64,000 nt of DNA from Meira nashicola (taxonomy: Eukaryota; Basidiomycota; Exobasidiomycetes; Exobasidiales; Brachybasidiaceae): assembly GCA_001600355.1 (NCBI GenBank), contig BCJU01000001.1, positions 4,402,013-4,466,012 on the forward strand, written 5' to 3'. Below are positions 44,107 through 53,095 of this stretch, one piece after another. Made by a program: the position numbers and the translations under genes. Below the pieces are notes generated by a model. The model ran no database searches, was not told the DNA's origin, and saw nothing but the letters and a program-made list of their open reading frames with translations. Positions within the stretch are counted from its first letter, which is position 1. The number at the start of each line of letters is the position of its first letter.

Positions 44107-45862
44107 ATGGGTTATATTCCACCTCATTCAGCTTTAGATCCAGCATTTTGGACAACTCAAAACATCTTTGTCGCTTCTGCAACAATTTTAGTAACATTAA
44201 TTCTACTAATTATCAGATATCCACAAGATCTTATTGGAACTTCAAGACGTTCAAAAAATGTTATAGCATTACCGAATGCATTGCCTTTATTGGGTGATAC
44301 ACTTTTAGCACTTAAAATTTCATTTAAACAAAAGAAATTATTGGATGAAATTTTATATCATCAACTTCGAATCGGAAAAGGTGGAAAGCCTGTTTCGATC
44401 TCTTTTCCTTCTTTGGGAAACAGACAATACATCTTGAATATGCCGCAATATGTGCATTATTGTCAAAAGGTGAGTGAAAAGAGGGATGTTCTTTCTTAAA
44501 AATAAAATAAATGCTGACTATATTTCACACAAATAGACCGAATTTGAAACTTTCGCCAAAGGAGATAACTTTCATCGTCGTTTATCGGATTTATTAGGTG
44601 AACATGGTATCTTTGTCGTTGATGGAGAACCATGGAAGAGACAAAGAAAGATGGCAAGTCATATCTTTAGCGTTGGAAATTTTAGAACATGCGTTCAACA
44701 AACGATTGATTCAGATCTTTTAAAGATGGAAAAGTTATTAACAAATGTTGCCAAAGAGAAAGTTTCAATTAATCTTCCAGATTTATTCTTCAGATTCACA
44801 CTTTCAAGTTTTAGTCAATTAGCATTTTCGGCAGACGTTGAATGTTTACCTGAAACTGTTGAAGGATTAAGTATTAGAAATTCGTTCGCAGATGCATTTG
44901 ATTTCGCTCAATTGGTTGCAGATGAAAGATTCGTTGCAATTTTCCCTTTATGGTTAGAACATTTTACACCAACAGGATTTAAAATGCGTAAAGCATTGAA
45001 AACATTACAAACTTATTGTTATAGAACGATCGATTTAAGACTTTCGGCTCGTGCAAGAGGTGAAAATCAAGGTGCAGTTGATTCGAAAAACGGTAAAGAT
45101 TTATTAGAATTATTTATGGATATGGGTTTATCAAGAAAAGAATTATTACCAATCGTTTTAAACTTTTTAATTGCAGGACGCGATACTACAGCTCAAAGTT
45201 TAAGTTGGTTCTTTTTAGAAATGGCAACTCATTCTGAAATTATTGAAAAGATTCGAGAAGAAATTCAAGATTCTTTTGGTGATCGTTTAAACGAAAGTCA
45301 TTTAACATATGATGATATGAAACAATTACCTTATCTTCATGCTGCATTTTATGAAGCGATTCGATTACATCCTGCCGTTCCAAAAAATATCAAACAAGCA
45401 ACTCAAGATACAATTATTCGACCTTATGCAACGAATGATATTGACGCAAAACGTGATTTACCAGGAGGAGGAACGACAGAACGTTTACCAGATATCACAA
45501 TCAAAAAAGGAGAAAGTGTAATTTGGTCAGATTACGTTATGGCTAGAATGCCTGAAATTTGGGGTAAAGATTGTGAAGAATATAAACCTGAAAGATTTTT
45601 AGAAACAAGAGATGGTAAAACTTCTGTTAGACAGTTTCCACAAGCAATCTTTCATGCTTTCAATGGTGGACCTCGTGTTTGTTTAGGTCAAACACTTGCA
45701 ACATATGAAGGTATGGCAGTTATTATTGCAATTTTGACAAATTTTGATATCATTTACGATTACGAAAAGTTGAAGAGCGATCAACCTACATTTGCTGAAA
45801 GCTTGACCCATCCGATACAAAACCCTTACAGTGTTCGTATTCAACGAAGGAATCATCATTAA
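44107..45862 (+). CDS. Cytochrome P450 (CYP52/63/704-like monooxygenase), two exons
   Basis: Exons 44107-44469 and 44537-45862 (intron GTGAGT...AATAG, phase 0) give 562 residues. A membrane anchor lies at about 22-42. The WKRQRKMASHIF helix C element, the I-helix AGRDTT (about 333-338), the ExxR motif EAIRLHP (about 393), and the haem loop FNGGPRVCLG (Cys about 503) are intact. The overall length and the EFETFAKGDNFHRRLSDLLGEHGIF segment fit the fatty acid/alkane hydroxylase clan (CYP52, CYP63, CYP704). A hydroxylase of long-chain acids or hydrocarbons in the endoplasmic reticulum is likely; the exact substrate is inferred. ATG at 44107 is chosen over the one at 44014 because it starts just before the anchor. 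Confidence 0.9.
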
Positions 45863-45938
45863 AATTAATTATAATAGCGCTCTCTAATATTTTCCCAGCA
45901 ATACTTTAATATCAATAATATTTTAAATATACATTCAT

Positions 45939-48209
45939 CTACCATGCTTCCCACTTGTGATCTTTACCCATAGATGCTAATCGGTTAAACAATTCATCCC
46001 TTCTAGGCAAAGCAGTAACGATAAATGTTTCTCCTTTTCTATTTTGAATTTCTAGTCCATCAGTCACTTGACTATCCATCGCCCATCCTACAACCAATTT
46101 ACCTTTCCAACCTAAACCTCCAATCTTTTTCAAGGAAACAATATCTTCCACTTGAACGCTAAATAGAGGAGAAGGTCTTGCTTTTTCGGCTGTATCACGT
46201 AATAATTTCAATGCATTTGGTTCATCTGCATCTGCATCTGCATCTGCATCTGCATCTTCTGTTGATTCCTTGTTTATCTTCTTTTCTTGCACTTCTTTTG
46301 CTTTTATATAAGCAGCATGAGCAGCTTTCGCATGAGCTGGCCAAACACGTTCAAAGCTAACGCAAGGTGTTGTAGCAGTAGTACTTACAAGAACCAAACC
46401 ACGTTTTCCATGATGACGACCATGAAAGCTTGCTGGTCCATCACCAAGAACATCAAGTTCTTTGTTTACTACGCCAACTTTTTGTTTTGCTCGTTCGAAT
46501 CCAACTTCTGCTTTTACTCGATTCGTTCCTAAAGCAGTTTCTGCTCCTGCACGTACACCACCTTTAAATAGAGCAAGAATTTTTGATCCTTTCTTGGTTG
46601 GCTTTTGATCGGAATCATCTAAGCCTTTTGTGGCACTTTGATCTGTTTCATCAAGTTCTTTACGATGCTTCTCAATATCTTCTTGATATTCTTCTGGTAA
46701 TGCTTTATCAATCTCCTTTCCTTCTTTAGCACTTGGAGGAGGTGCAACAACAGCGGGTGGTGGTGGTGGGATTGGACTCTTATTTGCTTCTCCAATTCGT
46801 AAAAGGGTAATTGTGATTTGAGCATTGGTTGGAACACCTTTGAGGATGCTATTTCGTAATTCAAGATAACGTGGCCACTCAGGAATATTCTTGTCAAGCC
46901 ATTGTTTGAAATCAGACACTTTCATTCGATCAAAAACAGGTTGACCAAAAAATGCCAAACCGATGAGTAAAGTTGTTGAACGATAAACCACATTAACAGA
47001 AATAAAGTATGTTAATAAAGCTAAAGGTGCAAAAATGCTCGCAATACGTAAACGAGGACCATGTTGTGAAAATGGAAAAGTAGGCGCTAAAGCATTTCCA
47101 AATCGTTCCCAAGTATCAGCTGCATCTTCTAATCCGTGCAAGATTGGTTGAGTTGTAACCCAGATCGATTGTTTTACCGGATCAGCTGAAGCATCTTCTT
47201 GTTTGTCAATAGCTTGTTTGCCTCCGCTTGCTTTGATCTGAGCTTGTTTACCGGATAAAGTTACAGTTGCACCTGGATCTATGCCAGTATTCTCTTGTCC
47301 GTCATCATCTTCTTTGTCGTCGTTTTCATCATCTGAAACATCATGATTTTGTACTTTTGTTGAGTCATTTCCGATTGCAGTACTGACTGCTAAATGAGCA
47401 ACAGATCCGACCACATTAGAAGCTTCTTGTTCTACTGCTTCTCCTTTAAAACTTTCTGCAGCACCCGTTAAGCTATCACTTCCAAGATGACCGGCAGTTG
47501 GGATTTTTGCTTCACCTGTTTTTGCAGAAATTGCAGCTAAAGGAGCATGAGGGAACATGAATGATCTTACTTTTGGAAAGCCAAGCAAGATGGTAATAAA
47601 AGCGAATAAAGCTGGCATAAAAATATTCAAAATCCAAACGATCAAAAATCCAACAAAGAAAGCAGATGTTCGCTTTGTTTCTTTCCATGATCGTACCCTA
47701 GCAATGTGCTTTGCAAATCCTGCTAAACTTAAACCTATTGTCATATAAATGCGCTCTAAAGTCGATCGTAATTTATCAGGTGTAAATTCATCCTTATCAG
47801 CAATATTGAGATCTATACCACCTTGTGGTACATCCGTATCCGAAAGTGTCTTGAGATGATAAATTTGTTTATTGAACCTTCTTACGAATTGCCAAATTTC
47901 TTCATTTCTTAATCCATGCAAAACTGGAATACGCGATTTAGGATCTTCTGACCAAGGTTTTAATCCATGATCGATAGGTTGATCGTCATTTTCATCATTA
48001 TCCGAATCCTGTAAGGCACTTTCTTTTGCTTGTGCTTTTTGTTCATCTGTTGGTACTTCAGGTTGACTTGGATTAATGTTTGGATCTTCTTTTGCTGCTT
48101 CTCTTGCTTGTACAATTTCAGTAGCATTCATTCGCGTTTGAGCAACAGGCAAAGAAGCCGCTGCCACATTCAAATCTTGTTTTCCATTCTTCTCTGATTG
48201 GCCAGACAT
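45939..48209 (-). CDS. DUF3292-type membrane protein
   Basis: 756 residues, no intron. Acidic low-complexity N-terminus (1-95), then the DUF3292 hallmark VLHGLRNEEIWQFVRRFNKQIYHLK and PDKLRSTLERIYMTIGLSLAGFAKHIARVRSW (about 100-190). A membrane hairpin at about 200-235 (SAFFVGFLIVWILNIFMPALFAFITILLG), a second hydrophobic segment at about 410-440, and a C-terminal region with GRHHGKRG and VEDIVSLKKIGGLGWKGKLV that resembles a GRAM/PH-like fold (inference). Fungal-specific family without a firm function. A run of Asp-Ala dipeptides (nucleotides about 46225-46254) lies near residue 650. Confidence 0.8.
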   Translation of the reverse strand: MSGQSEKNGKQDLNVAAASLPVAQTRMNATEIVQAREAAKEDPNINPSQPEVPTDEQKAQAKESALQDSDNDENDDQPIDHGLKPWSEDPKSRIPVLHGLRNEEIWQFVRRFNKQIYHLKTLSDTDVPQGGIDLNIADKDEFTPDKLRSTLERIYMTIGLSLAGFAKHIARVRSWKETKRTSAFFVGFLIVWILNIFMPALFAFITILLGFPKVRSFMFPHAPLAAISAKTGEAKIPTAGHLGSDSLTGAAESFKGEAVEQEASNVVGSVAHLAVSTAIGNDSTKVQNHDVSDDENDDKEDDDGQENTGIDPGATVTLSGKQAQIKASGGKQAIDKQEDASADPVKQSIWVTTQPILHGLEDAADTWERFGNALAPTFPFSQHGPRLRIASIFAPLALLTYFISVNVVYRSTTLLIGLAFFGQPVFDRMKVSDFKQWLDKNIPEWPRYLELRNSILKGVPTNAQITITLLRIGEANKSPIPPPPPAVVAPPPSAKEGKEIDKALPEEYQEDIEKHRKELDETDQSATKGLDDSDQKPTKKGSKILALFKGGVRAGAETALGTNRVKAEVGFERAKQKVGVVNKELDVLGDGPASFHGRHHGKRGLVLVSTTATTPCVSFERVWPAHAKAAHAAYIKAKEVQEKKINKESTEDADADADADADEPNALKLLRDTAEKARPSPLFSVQVEDIVSLKKIGGLGWKGKLVVGWAMDSQVTDGLEIQNRKGETFIVTALPRRDELFNRLASMGKDHKWEAW
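46225..46254 (+). repeat. TCTGCA hexanucleotide array inside the DUF3292 gene
   Basis: Five perfect copies of TCTGCA; on the coding (minus) strand they encode alternating Asp-Ala. Prone to copy number change without frameshift. Confidence 0.8.
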
Positions 48210-48667
48210 GTTTATGAGTGTGATGGTTGTAAAAAGATGAAGATCTACCCATCCTCTACCATTTGTATATTCAAAAGTGAACCCTTGTTATCTGCACGAT
48301 ATCAAAAATTCGCAAGGTCGATGATGTAATTGTGCGCAGGCACAAACGCACTCTCTCCTATCTTAAATTTAGCGTGCCCAGATTCTTACAAGCATTTCTC
48401 CACCTCTTCTAGGTAAATCACATTCAAAAAAAAAAAAGCAAAGCATACAATTGACCAAAATACCGTTGTTTACACATGTTGCAAAGAAGAAAAGAATTTT
48501 CCTTCATAAGAGAAAATAAGAAAGTTTTATAAAAGAGAGAACGGGGTATGAATCCTGCCAAGAAGGATTGTCGATAGCATTTGAAACTCGAACGTGAATA
48601 GCGTGCAAAAATTGTTCTTGAATGATTATACAATTGGATCTTACAATGGAAATAGAAGCAGAATCGA
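48210..48667. other. Intergenic
   Basis: 458 bases holding the DUF3292 promoter. One TTTAGCGTG (48368-48376), about 160 bases upstream of that start. A minus-strand open frame at 48424-48843 overlaps the glycosyltransferase end and looks spurious. Confidence 0.5.
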
Positions 48668-50029
48668 TCAATGATCCGATGGAGTAGAAGTAGGAGCGAC
48701 CAAATCTTTTTCATCCAATTCCAAGAATCCAGTGTCAAGCATATGACGAAGGGCAGGATATAATGCTCTTCCGATATTGCTTCTTCTTGATAGGATATAT
48801 GCAGGTGTGAATCCTTTGAATTCTTTAAACATCCAATATGCATTCCTTGCTCTTAGTTCATTGGAAAATCCATGAATGATCCATGTTCTTCTCCAATCCC
48901 TTCTCCATCCCCAATTGAAATCGTATTGAAAGGTTTCCAATACATTCTGATCTGCTCGAACTTCGATAGGCTCTTGGAAGTTTGGATCATGATCGTGAAC
49001 CTCATAATACATGTTTAATGCATCACCGATCCAATAACCGGGAAAGAATGCATCTTTTTCCAAAACCAAAGAAGAACGATCACCTGGCAAACGTGAAAAG
49101 TGAACCATCAAGGCAGTCACTAAATCATTACTTGCCCTTAGCCAGTCACCATTGAAAACGACTTCTTGTAAACGTGCAAAAGCGAGCATTAAAGGGTTCA
49201 TAGGTTTACTCAACCATGCAGCTTGAGCGATTCTTGCTCCTTCATCAAGACTGAAGATGTTATCGAACCCAGATTGACGTAAAGGTTTCAAATCACGTAA
49301 AACCCAAGCGTCATCATCGAGATATTGTCCACCCATTTTGGCCATCACACGTGTACGCACGAAATCGCTTCGATGAGCATATTGATCGATCTTGACACCC
49401 TTTGCAGTTACGTTTGGAAAGATTGCAGGTCTGAATTCAAGATTTGGAATTCTAAATAAGGCTCTAGTGTAAACATCTCCGTTTAGGCGTGCATCTTCTA
49501 GCATTTCACGAGGTGTATCTGTCCAGAAGTAGATTCGATCCGGTTGTAGATAGTGGTGACAAGAGTAATAGCTTAGAAGATGTCTGAATTCAACTTTGAA
49601 AGGGGCTTTTGGTGTGTAATCTTGATCACGATTGATCTGTCGAACGAAATGGGCAATATTGGGTATATCTTTCTTGGGCGAATAAGTTGGTGTGTTTGAA
49701 AGTGACCATCTTGCCGATTGAGGTAGAGCAGGATCCCAAGCAGGAGCATCTAAGTCCAGCATTTCTTGCTCATGACTACCACTACCACCACTACTACTAC
49801 TTCGCAAGAAAGCAACCAGAGTAAATACTCCGATCAATCCTAGCAAAATTCGAATACGTGGCGAAAGTCTTGATGTGAAACGTGCGATGGACCTCTTCTT
49901 TCTTTCATCGAAATTATTGTTATCGTTTCCCATCTCGAAATCATGATGTCCACCATTCCCGTTCATCCTCATTTCTTCATTATCCGCTTTGCCTGAAAGG
50001 AATGTTTGCTTCATCTCGTTGCGAAACAT
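48668..50029 (-). CDS. Golgi-type GT32-like glycosyltransferase (DXD)
   Basis: 453 residues, no intron. About 60 polar residues, one membrane segment at about 60-76 (IRILLGLIGVFTLVAFL), a Ser/Gly stem, then the catalytic part: IPNIAHFVRQ (the IPK-H-like opening), YSCHHYLQPDRIYFWTD, and HRSDFVRTRVMAKMGGQYLDDDAWVLRDL with the metal-binding DXD. This is a type II Golgi-like topology. Fungal GT32 members add mannose or other sugars to glycans or inositol sphingolipids. The acceptor here is unknown. The stretch WGWRRDWRRTWIIHGFS near the end is typical of the basidiomycete members I have in mind, but I cannot name a verified one. Confidence 0.83.
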   Translation of the reverse strand: MFRNEMKQTFLSGKADNEEMRMNGNGGHHDFEMGNDNNNFDERKKRSIARFTSRLSPRIRILLGLIGVFTLVAFLRSSSSGGSGSHEQEMLDLDAPAWDPALPQSARWSLSNTPTYSPKKDIPNIAHFVRQINRDQDYTPKAPFKVEFRHLLSYYSCHHYLQPDRIYFWTDTPREMLEDARLNGDVYTRALFRIPNLEFRPAIFPNVTAKGVKIDQYAHRSDFVRTRVMAKMGGQYLDDDAWVLRDLKPLRQSGFDNIFSLDEGARIAQAAWLSKPMNPLMLAFARLQEVVFNGDWLRASNDLVTALMVHFSRLPGDRSSLVLEKDAFFPGYWIGDALNMYYEVHDHDPNFQEPIEVRADQNVLETFQYDFNWGWRRDWRRTWIIHGFSNELRARNAYWMFKEFKGFTPAYILSRRSNIGRALYPALRHMLDTGFLELDEKDLVAPTSTPSDH

Positions 50030-51350
50030 CTTTTCAGGTCAATCTAACACTAACAGTATGAGCAAGAAGCTTTTCTGTCGTATTAAAGATGGCGAAAATT
50101 GTTTTGTTGATGATGGCAAAGAAGGTAAGTATGGAGAAATACGGAGTAAATGCAAGATGCAATAGCATGTGTTATGTTTTACGGGCTTATTCAGTAGTTC
50201 GACAAAAACTTTAAATTCGGCTTCCATTAGAAGGGAGCAACGGGAGAACAAGCAATATACATACTACATAGGTTGTATGTCAAGCGGATAGAATCGAAAC
50301 AAGGTACAATAACTAAGGAATGTACATCTCTCTCCGAACCATCCAAAAACAGGAAATCAGAAAGCAAGAGAGAGCATGTGGTGCATACATCTGCATTGTA
50401 CGCCTTTTGCATACATGCTCAGCGATATTACCGTCTTCAACTCTCCTTCGTCATCAGATCGCATTCGGTCTGTCTTTTGGAAATTGCAAGGCGTGCTTCT
50501 TTTACGGATCGATCCATTGTTTGCTTTTCTGCTTGAAAGGAATTTTGAGTTTCGTAATCCAAATGTGAACTTGATCGTCGGATAAAAAACTTTTCTCCTA
50601 AAATTACAGTAAGGAACGTTTTTTGAAACTTTTATTTACTGCATAGAGCCCTGGATGTATGTATGTACAAACATACATACATCTGTATTAATTCGGATGC
50701 GTCCTACAAAAGGAATCATTGGCGTACTTTTTGTGTATTTTCTCTCTTCTCCTTCTACGAATGTCGCTTATCAAGTCCCGTCGAACTTGAATGCACCTCT
50801 AAATGCACAGAATGAGTGTAAGAAATATAGATGCGTGATTGGATTGGGTAATTTGTTCTCCTGCACCTCCGCGTGCGTTTTCTGAAAGAAAAAATTTTAT
50901 TCGAGTTGGGTAATTTATTCATCAAACGCAAGAAGACAGCACTTTAAGACTATGGAACTCGCGTTGGCGGAAGCCCGCCGGCTACAGTCACTGCTTATCT
51001 GCTCTAAATTGAATGATCGGGATCATATGAACGTGTTCTATCTGATTGAAAGGTTTCTACGTGAATACGCACTTGAGCAGTACACGCAAACGGATAGTAA
51101 GCACTCCTTGCACTTTAGCCTTATGCCAAGGCTTCGGCTGAAGTAGGGCACGGTTTTCTTTGTCTTGCTGATATAATCAAATGCTGACTAATATGAGTTC
51201 TGTTCGGAAAGCAATAAACCCGAAACGCGTTCAAATCGGATAACTATACCCCGCACTAGTACATCCATATAATCTCTATGGAGTGTTTCTTTGAATACAA
51301 GCCGGGAATGAATTAGAACTCATTCTTACTCCATCGCTCTTCTGTTAAAG
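50030..51350. other. Long intergenic, divergent promoter
   Basis: 1.3 kb between the glycosyltransferase (left) and the succinyl-CoA ligase-like gene (right). Contains two GCATACAT words (50383-50390, 50409-50416) and a near-perfect 13-base inverted repeat (50654-50683). Overlapping open frames up to 87 codons show no family character. Confidence 0.5.
50654..50683. repeat. Inverted repeat, ATGTATGTATGT type
   Basis: Arms of 13 bases (GATGTATGTATGT and its exact complement) separated by four bases (ACAA). It could form a hairpin in RNA or DNA. It is neither followed by a T-run nor near a gene end. Confidence 0.75.
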
Positions 51351-52469
51351 ATGGTTTCAGCATTGCTATCGCTTACAGCTCGCTCTGCTTCAAGAGCATC
51401 GATTCATCATTCAAGGAGAGCATTTCTCTCTACTACGACTGTTCGACATTTTAATGTTACAGGACAAGATGCAATCAAATTGATACGACAGCATACAAGC
51501 ACAAAAATAACAGAATCAGACGAAACGAATTCATCCTCTCTTAAAATTCTCTTGCATGCGGATCGTAGAGGAAAGGTTTTGTCATCAAACGAGATCCATT
51601 ATGGTCCAGCTTTACTCGGCACCTCATCTTCTCGATTGGACAGTTTGGATCAAGGCAAATTTGGCGAAGGTGAATTAGGCATACTCCAAGCACAAAAAGA
51701 TGATCCTCAAAGCGTCATAGATCTACCTTTTACGATCGAGAAAGGTTTGCAATCTGAAGACGTTTCCAAGTTTGTATCTCAACTAGCATCAATAGCAAAC
51801 GTATCCATCGGTGAAGCTGCAAAGAAAGAAGCCACTGAGATTATTCAAAATCTATACGGCATTTATTCACGCTTTGAAGGCGTTTGGTTCACATTTGAAC
51901 TAGCATTTGATGGAAAAGGTCAAGTGAGCGTTCGTTCACCTTTTTTAGAATTTGATGACTTTGGTGTGAAGCGTGTGCCCGAATTGCAAGATTTATATGC
52001 CAATAGACAGCGTGATGAAAATTCTGCCAAAGCAGAAGATGGTGGATTATTTTATATCAAATTACCTCAAGGAGGAAACGTAGGATCGTTTGGATATGGA
52101 GCAGGAAATGCAATGGCAACCATGGATGGCTTAGCTTTAGCAGGTGGAAGACCGGCCAATTTCTTGGACGGCGGTGGTGGTGCGAATAAGCAAAATGCTA
52201 GATTGGCCATAGAAACTTTGAATAGAGATGAAAATGTGAAAGCGATCTTTGTCAACACATTTGGAGGAATTACGCAAACTGATGTCGTAGCAGAAGGAGT
52301 TATTGAAGCCGTAAAAGAGAATGATATCAAGAAACCTATCGTCGTTCGTATTTTAGGCACAGGAGCGGATAGGGCAAAACAATTACTTTCAGAATCTGAT
52401 ATTGATTTCACAATAAATGATGATTTTAAAGAGGCGGCAAGATGTGCAGTAGAAAGGGCAAATCAGTGA
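51351..52469 (+). CDS. Succinyl-CoA ligase beta-like protein, mitochondrial, with degraded ATP-grasp part
   Basis: 372 residues, no intron. The first about 30 residues are rich in Ser, Ala and Arg without acids, as in mitochondrial presequences. The C-terminal domain from about residue 240 is a good ligase-CoA domain: GNVGSFGYGAGNAMATMDGLALAGGRPANFLDGGGGAN, VKAIFVNTFGGITQTDVVAEGVIEAVKE and KPIVVRILGTGADRAKQLL. The N-terminal part is short and does not show the usual GGRGKG nucleotide loop or the E-[IL]-NP-L and DAK motifs of the ATP-grasp fold (here FTFELAFDGKG and RSPFLEFDD). It may be a divergent paralog or a regulatory subunit rather than the ADP/GDP-forming enzyme. Succinyl-CoA ligase joins the TCA cycle to substrate-level phosphorylation. 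Confidence 0.8.
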   Translation: MVSALLSLTARSASRASIHHSRRAFLSTTTVRHFNVTGQDAIKLIRQHTSTKITESDETNSSSLKILLHADRRGKVLSSNEIHYGPALLGTSSSRLDSLDQGKFGEGELGILQAQKDDPQSVIDLPFTIEKGLQSEDVSKFVSQLASIANVSIGEAAKKEATEIIQNLYGIYSRFEGVWFTFELAFDGKGQVSVRSPFLEFDDFGVKRVPELQDLYANRQRDENSAKAEDGGLFYIKLPQGGNVGSFGYGAGNAMATMDGLALAGGRPANFLDGGGGANKQNARLAIETLNRDENVKAIFVNTFGGITQTDVVAEGVIEAVKENDIKKPIVVRILGTGADRAKQLLSESDIDFTINDDFKEAARCAVERANQ

Positions 52470-53095
52470 TAGCAAATAGGCAGAGAAAGATGACCTTGTC
52501 AAATCGAAAAGGAGTAATAAAATCACATCATTTCGTATGGAAAAGTGTGACATGTTTCGGCTTCTCGGGTTCAGTGAGAGTGGTTATTGGATTTGGATCG
52601 AAATGATTAGAAAGTGTTCCCGCACCGACGATGTCAATGGAACAAATTGTTTTTACCATTTGGCCGCTGTACAAGATGACGCCTACCTTTTTAGCGGGAT
52701 TGGCGTCGTTTTCGCTTGCCTACCGATTAATCTGCAACTTTACGCCCAAATTTATTTTTTTCATTAAAAAAATTAACACTGATCTAACGGCGCGTGCCTG
52801 ATTTGTGTGGGATCCGATTAGCGCATTGACGCCCTGTAGGATTTTTTTGCGGGAGTGTCCCCGCTATTATTTTTTGTAAAACGGCTTTATCAATGCATGT
52901 CAGATCTGGTAGCCGTGAAAGATGATAATTACGACGAAATGATCCAAGGGCCCTCCCGTTTGTTTAAGTTTCGTTCCTGAAATGAATGCTATCCTATAGC
53001 TATCTTGATTTGAATTTTTTCTTTTCTTGCCATCATCGTCATCATCAATAAAATCAGGATTTTCTTTATTGAAAAAAGAATAAACGGATGGGAGG
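52470..53095. other. Intergenic
   Basis: 626 bases between two rightward genes. An open frame at 52537-52767 has a few hydrophobic stretches but no start context or family. Nothing to call. Confidence 0.5.

Noticed and set aside
50273..50585. Three overlapping frames of 69-87 codons upstream of the ligase-like gene
   Set aside because: All three frames are open at once and none shows codon bias or motifs.
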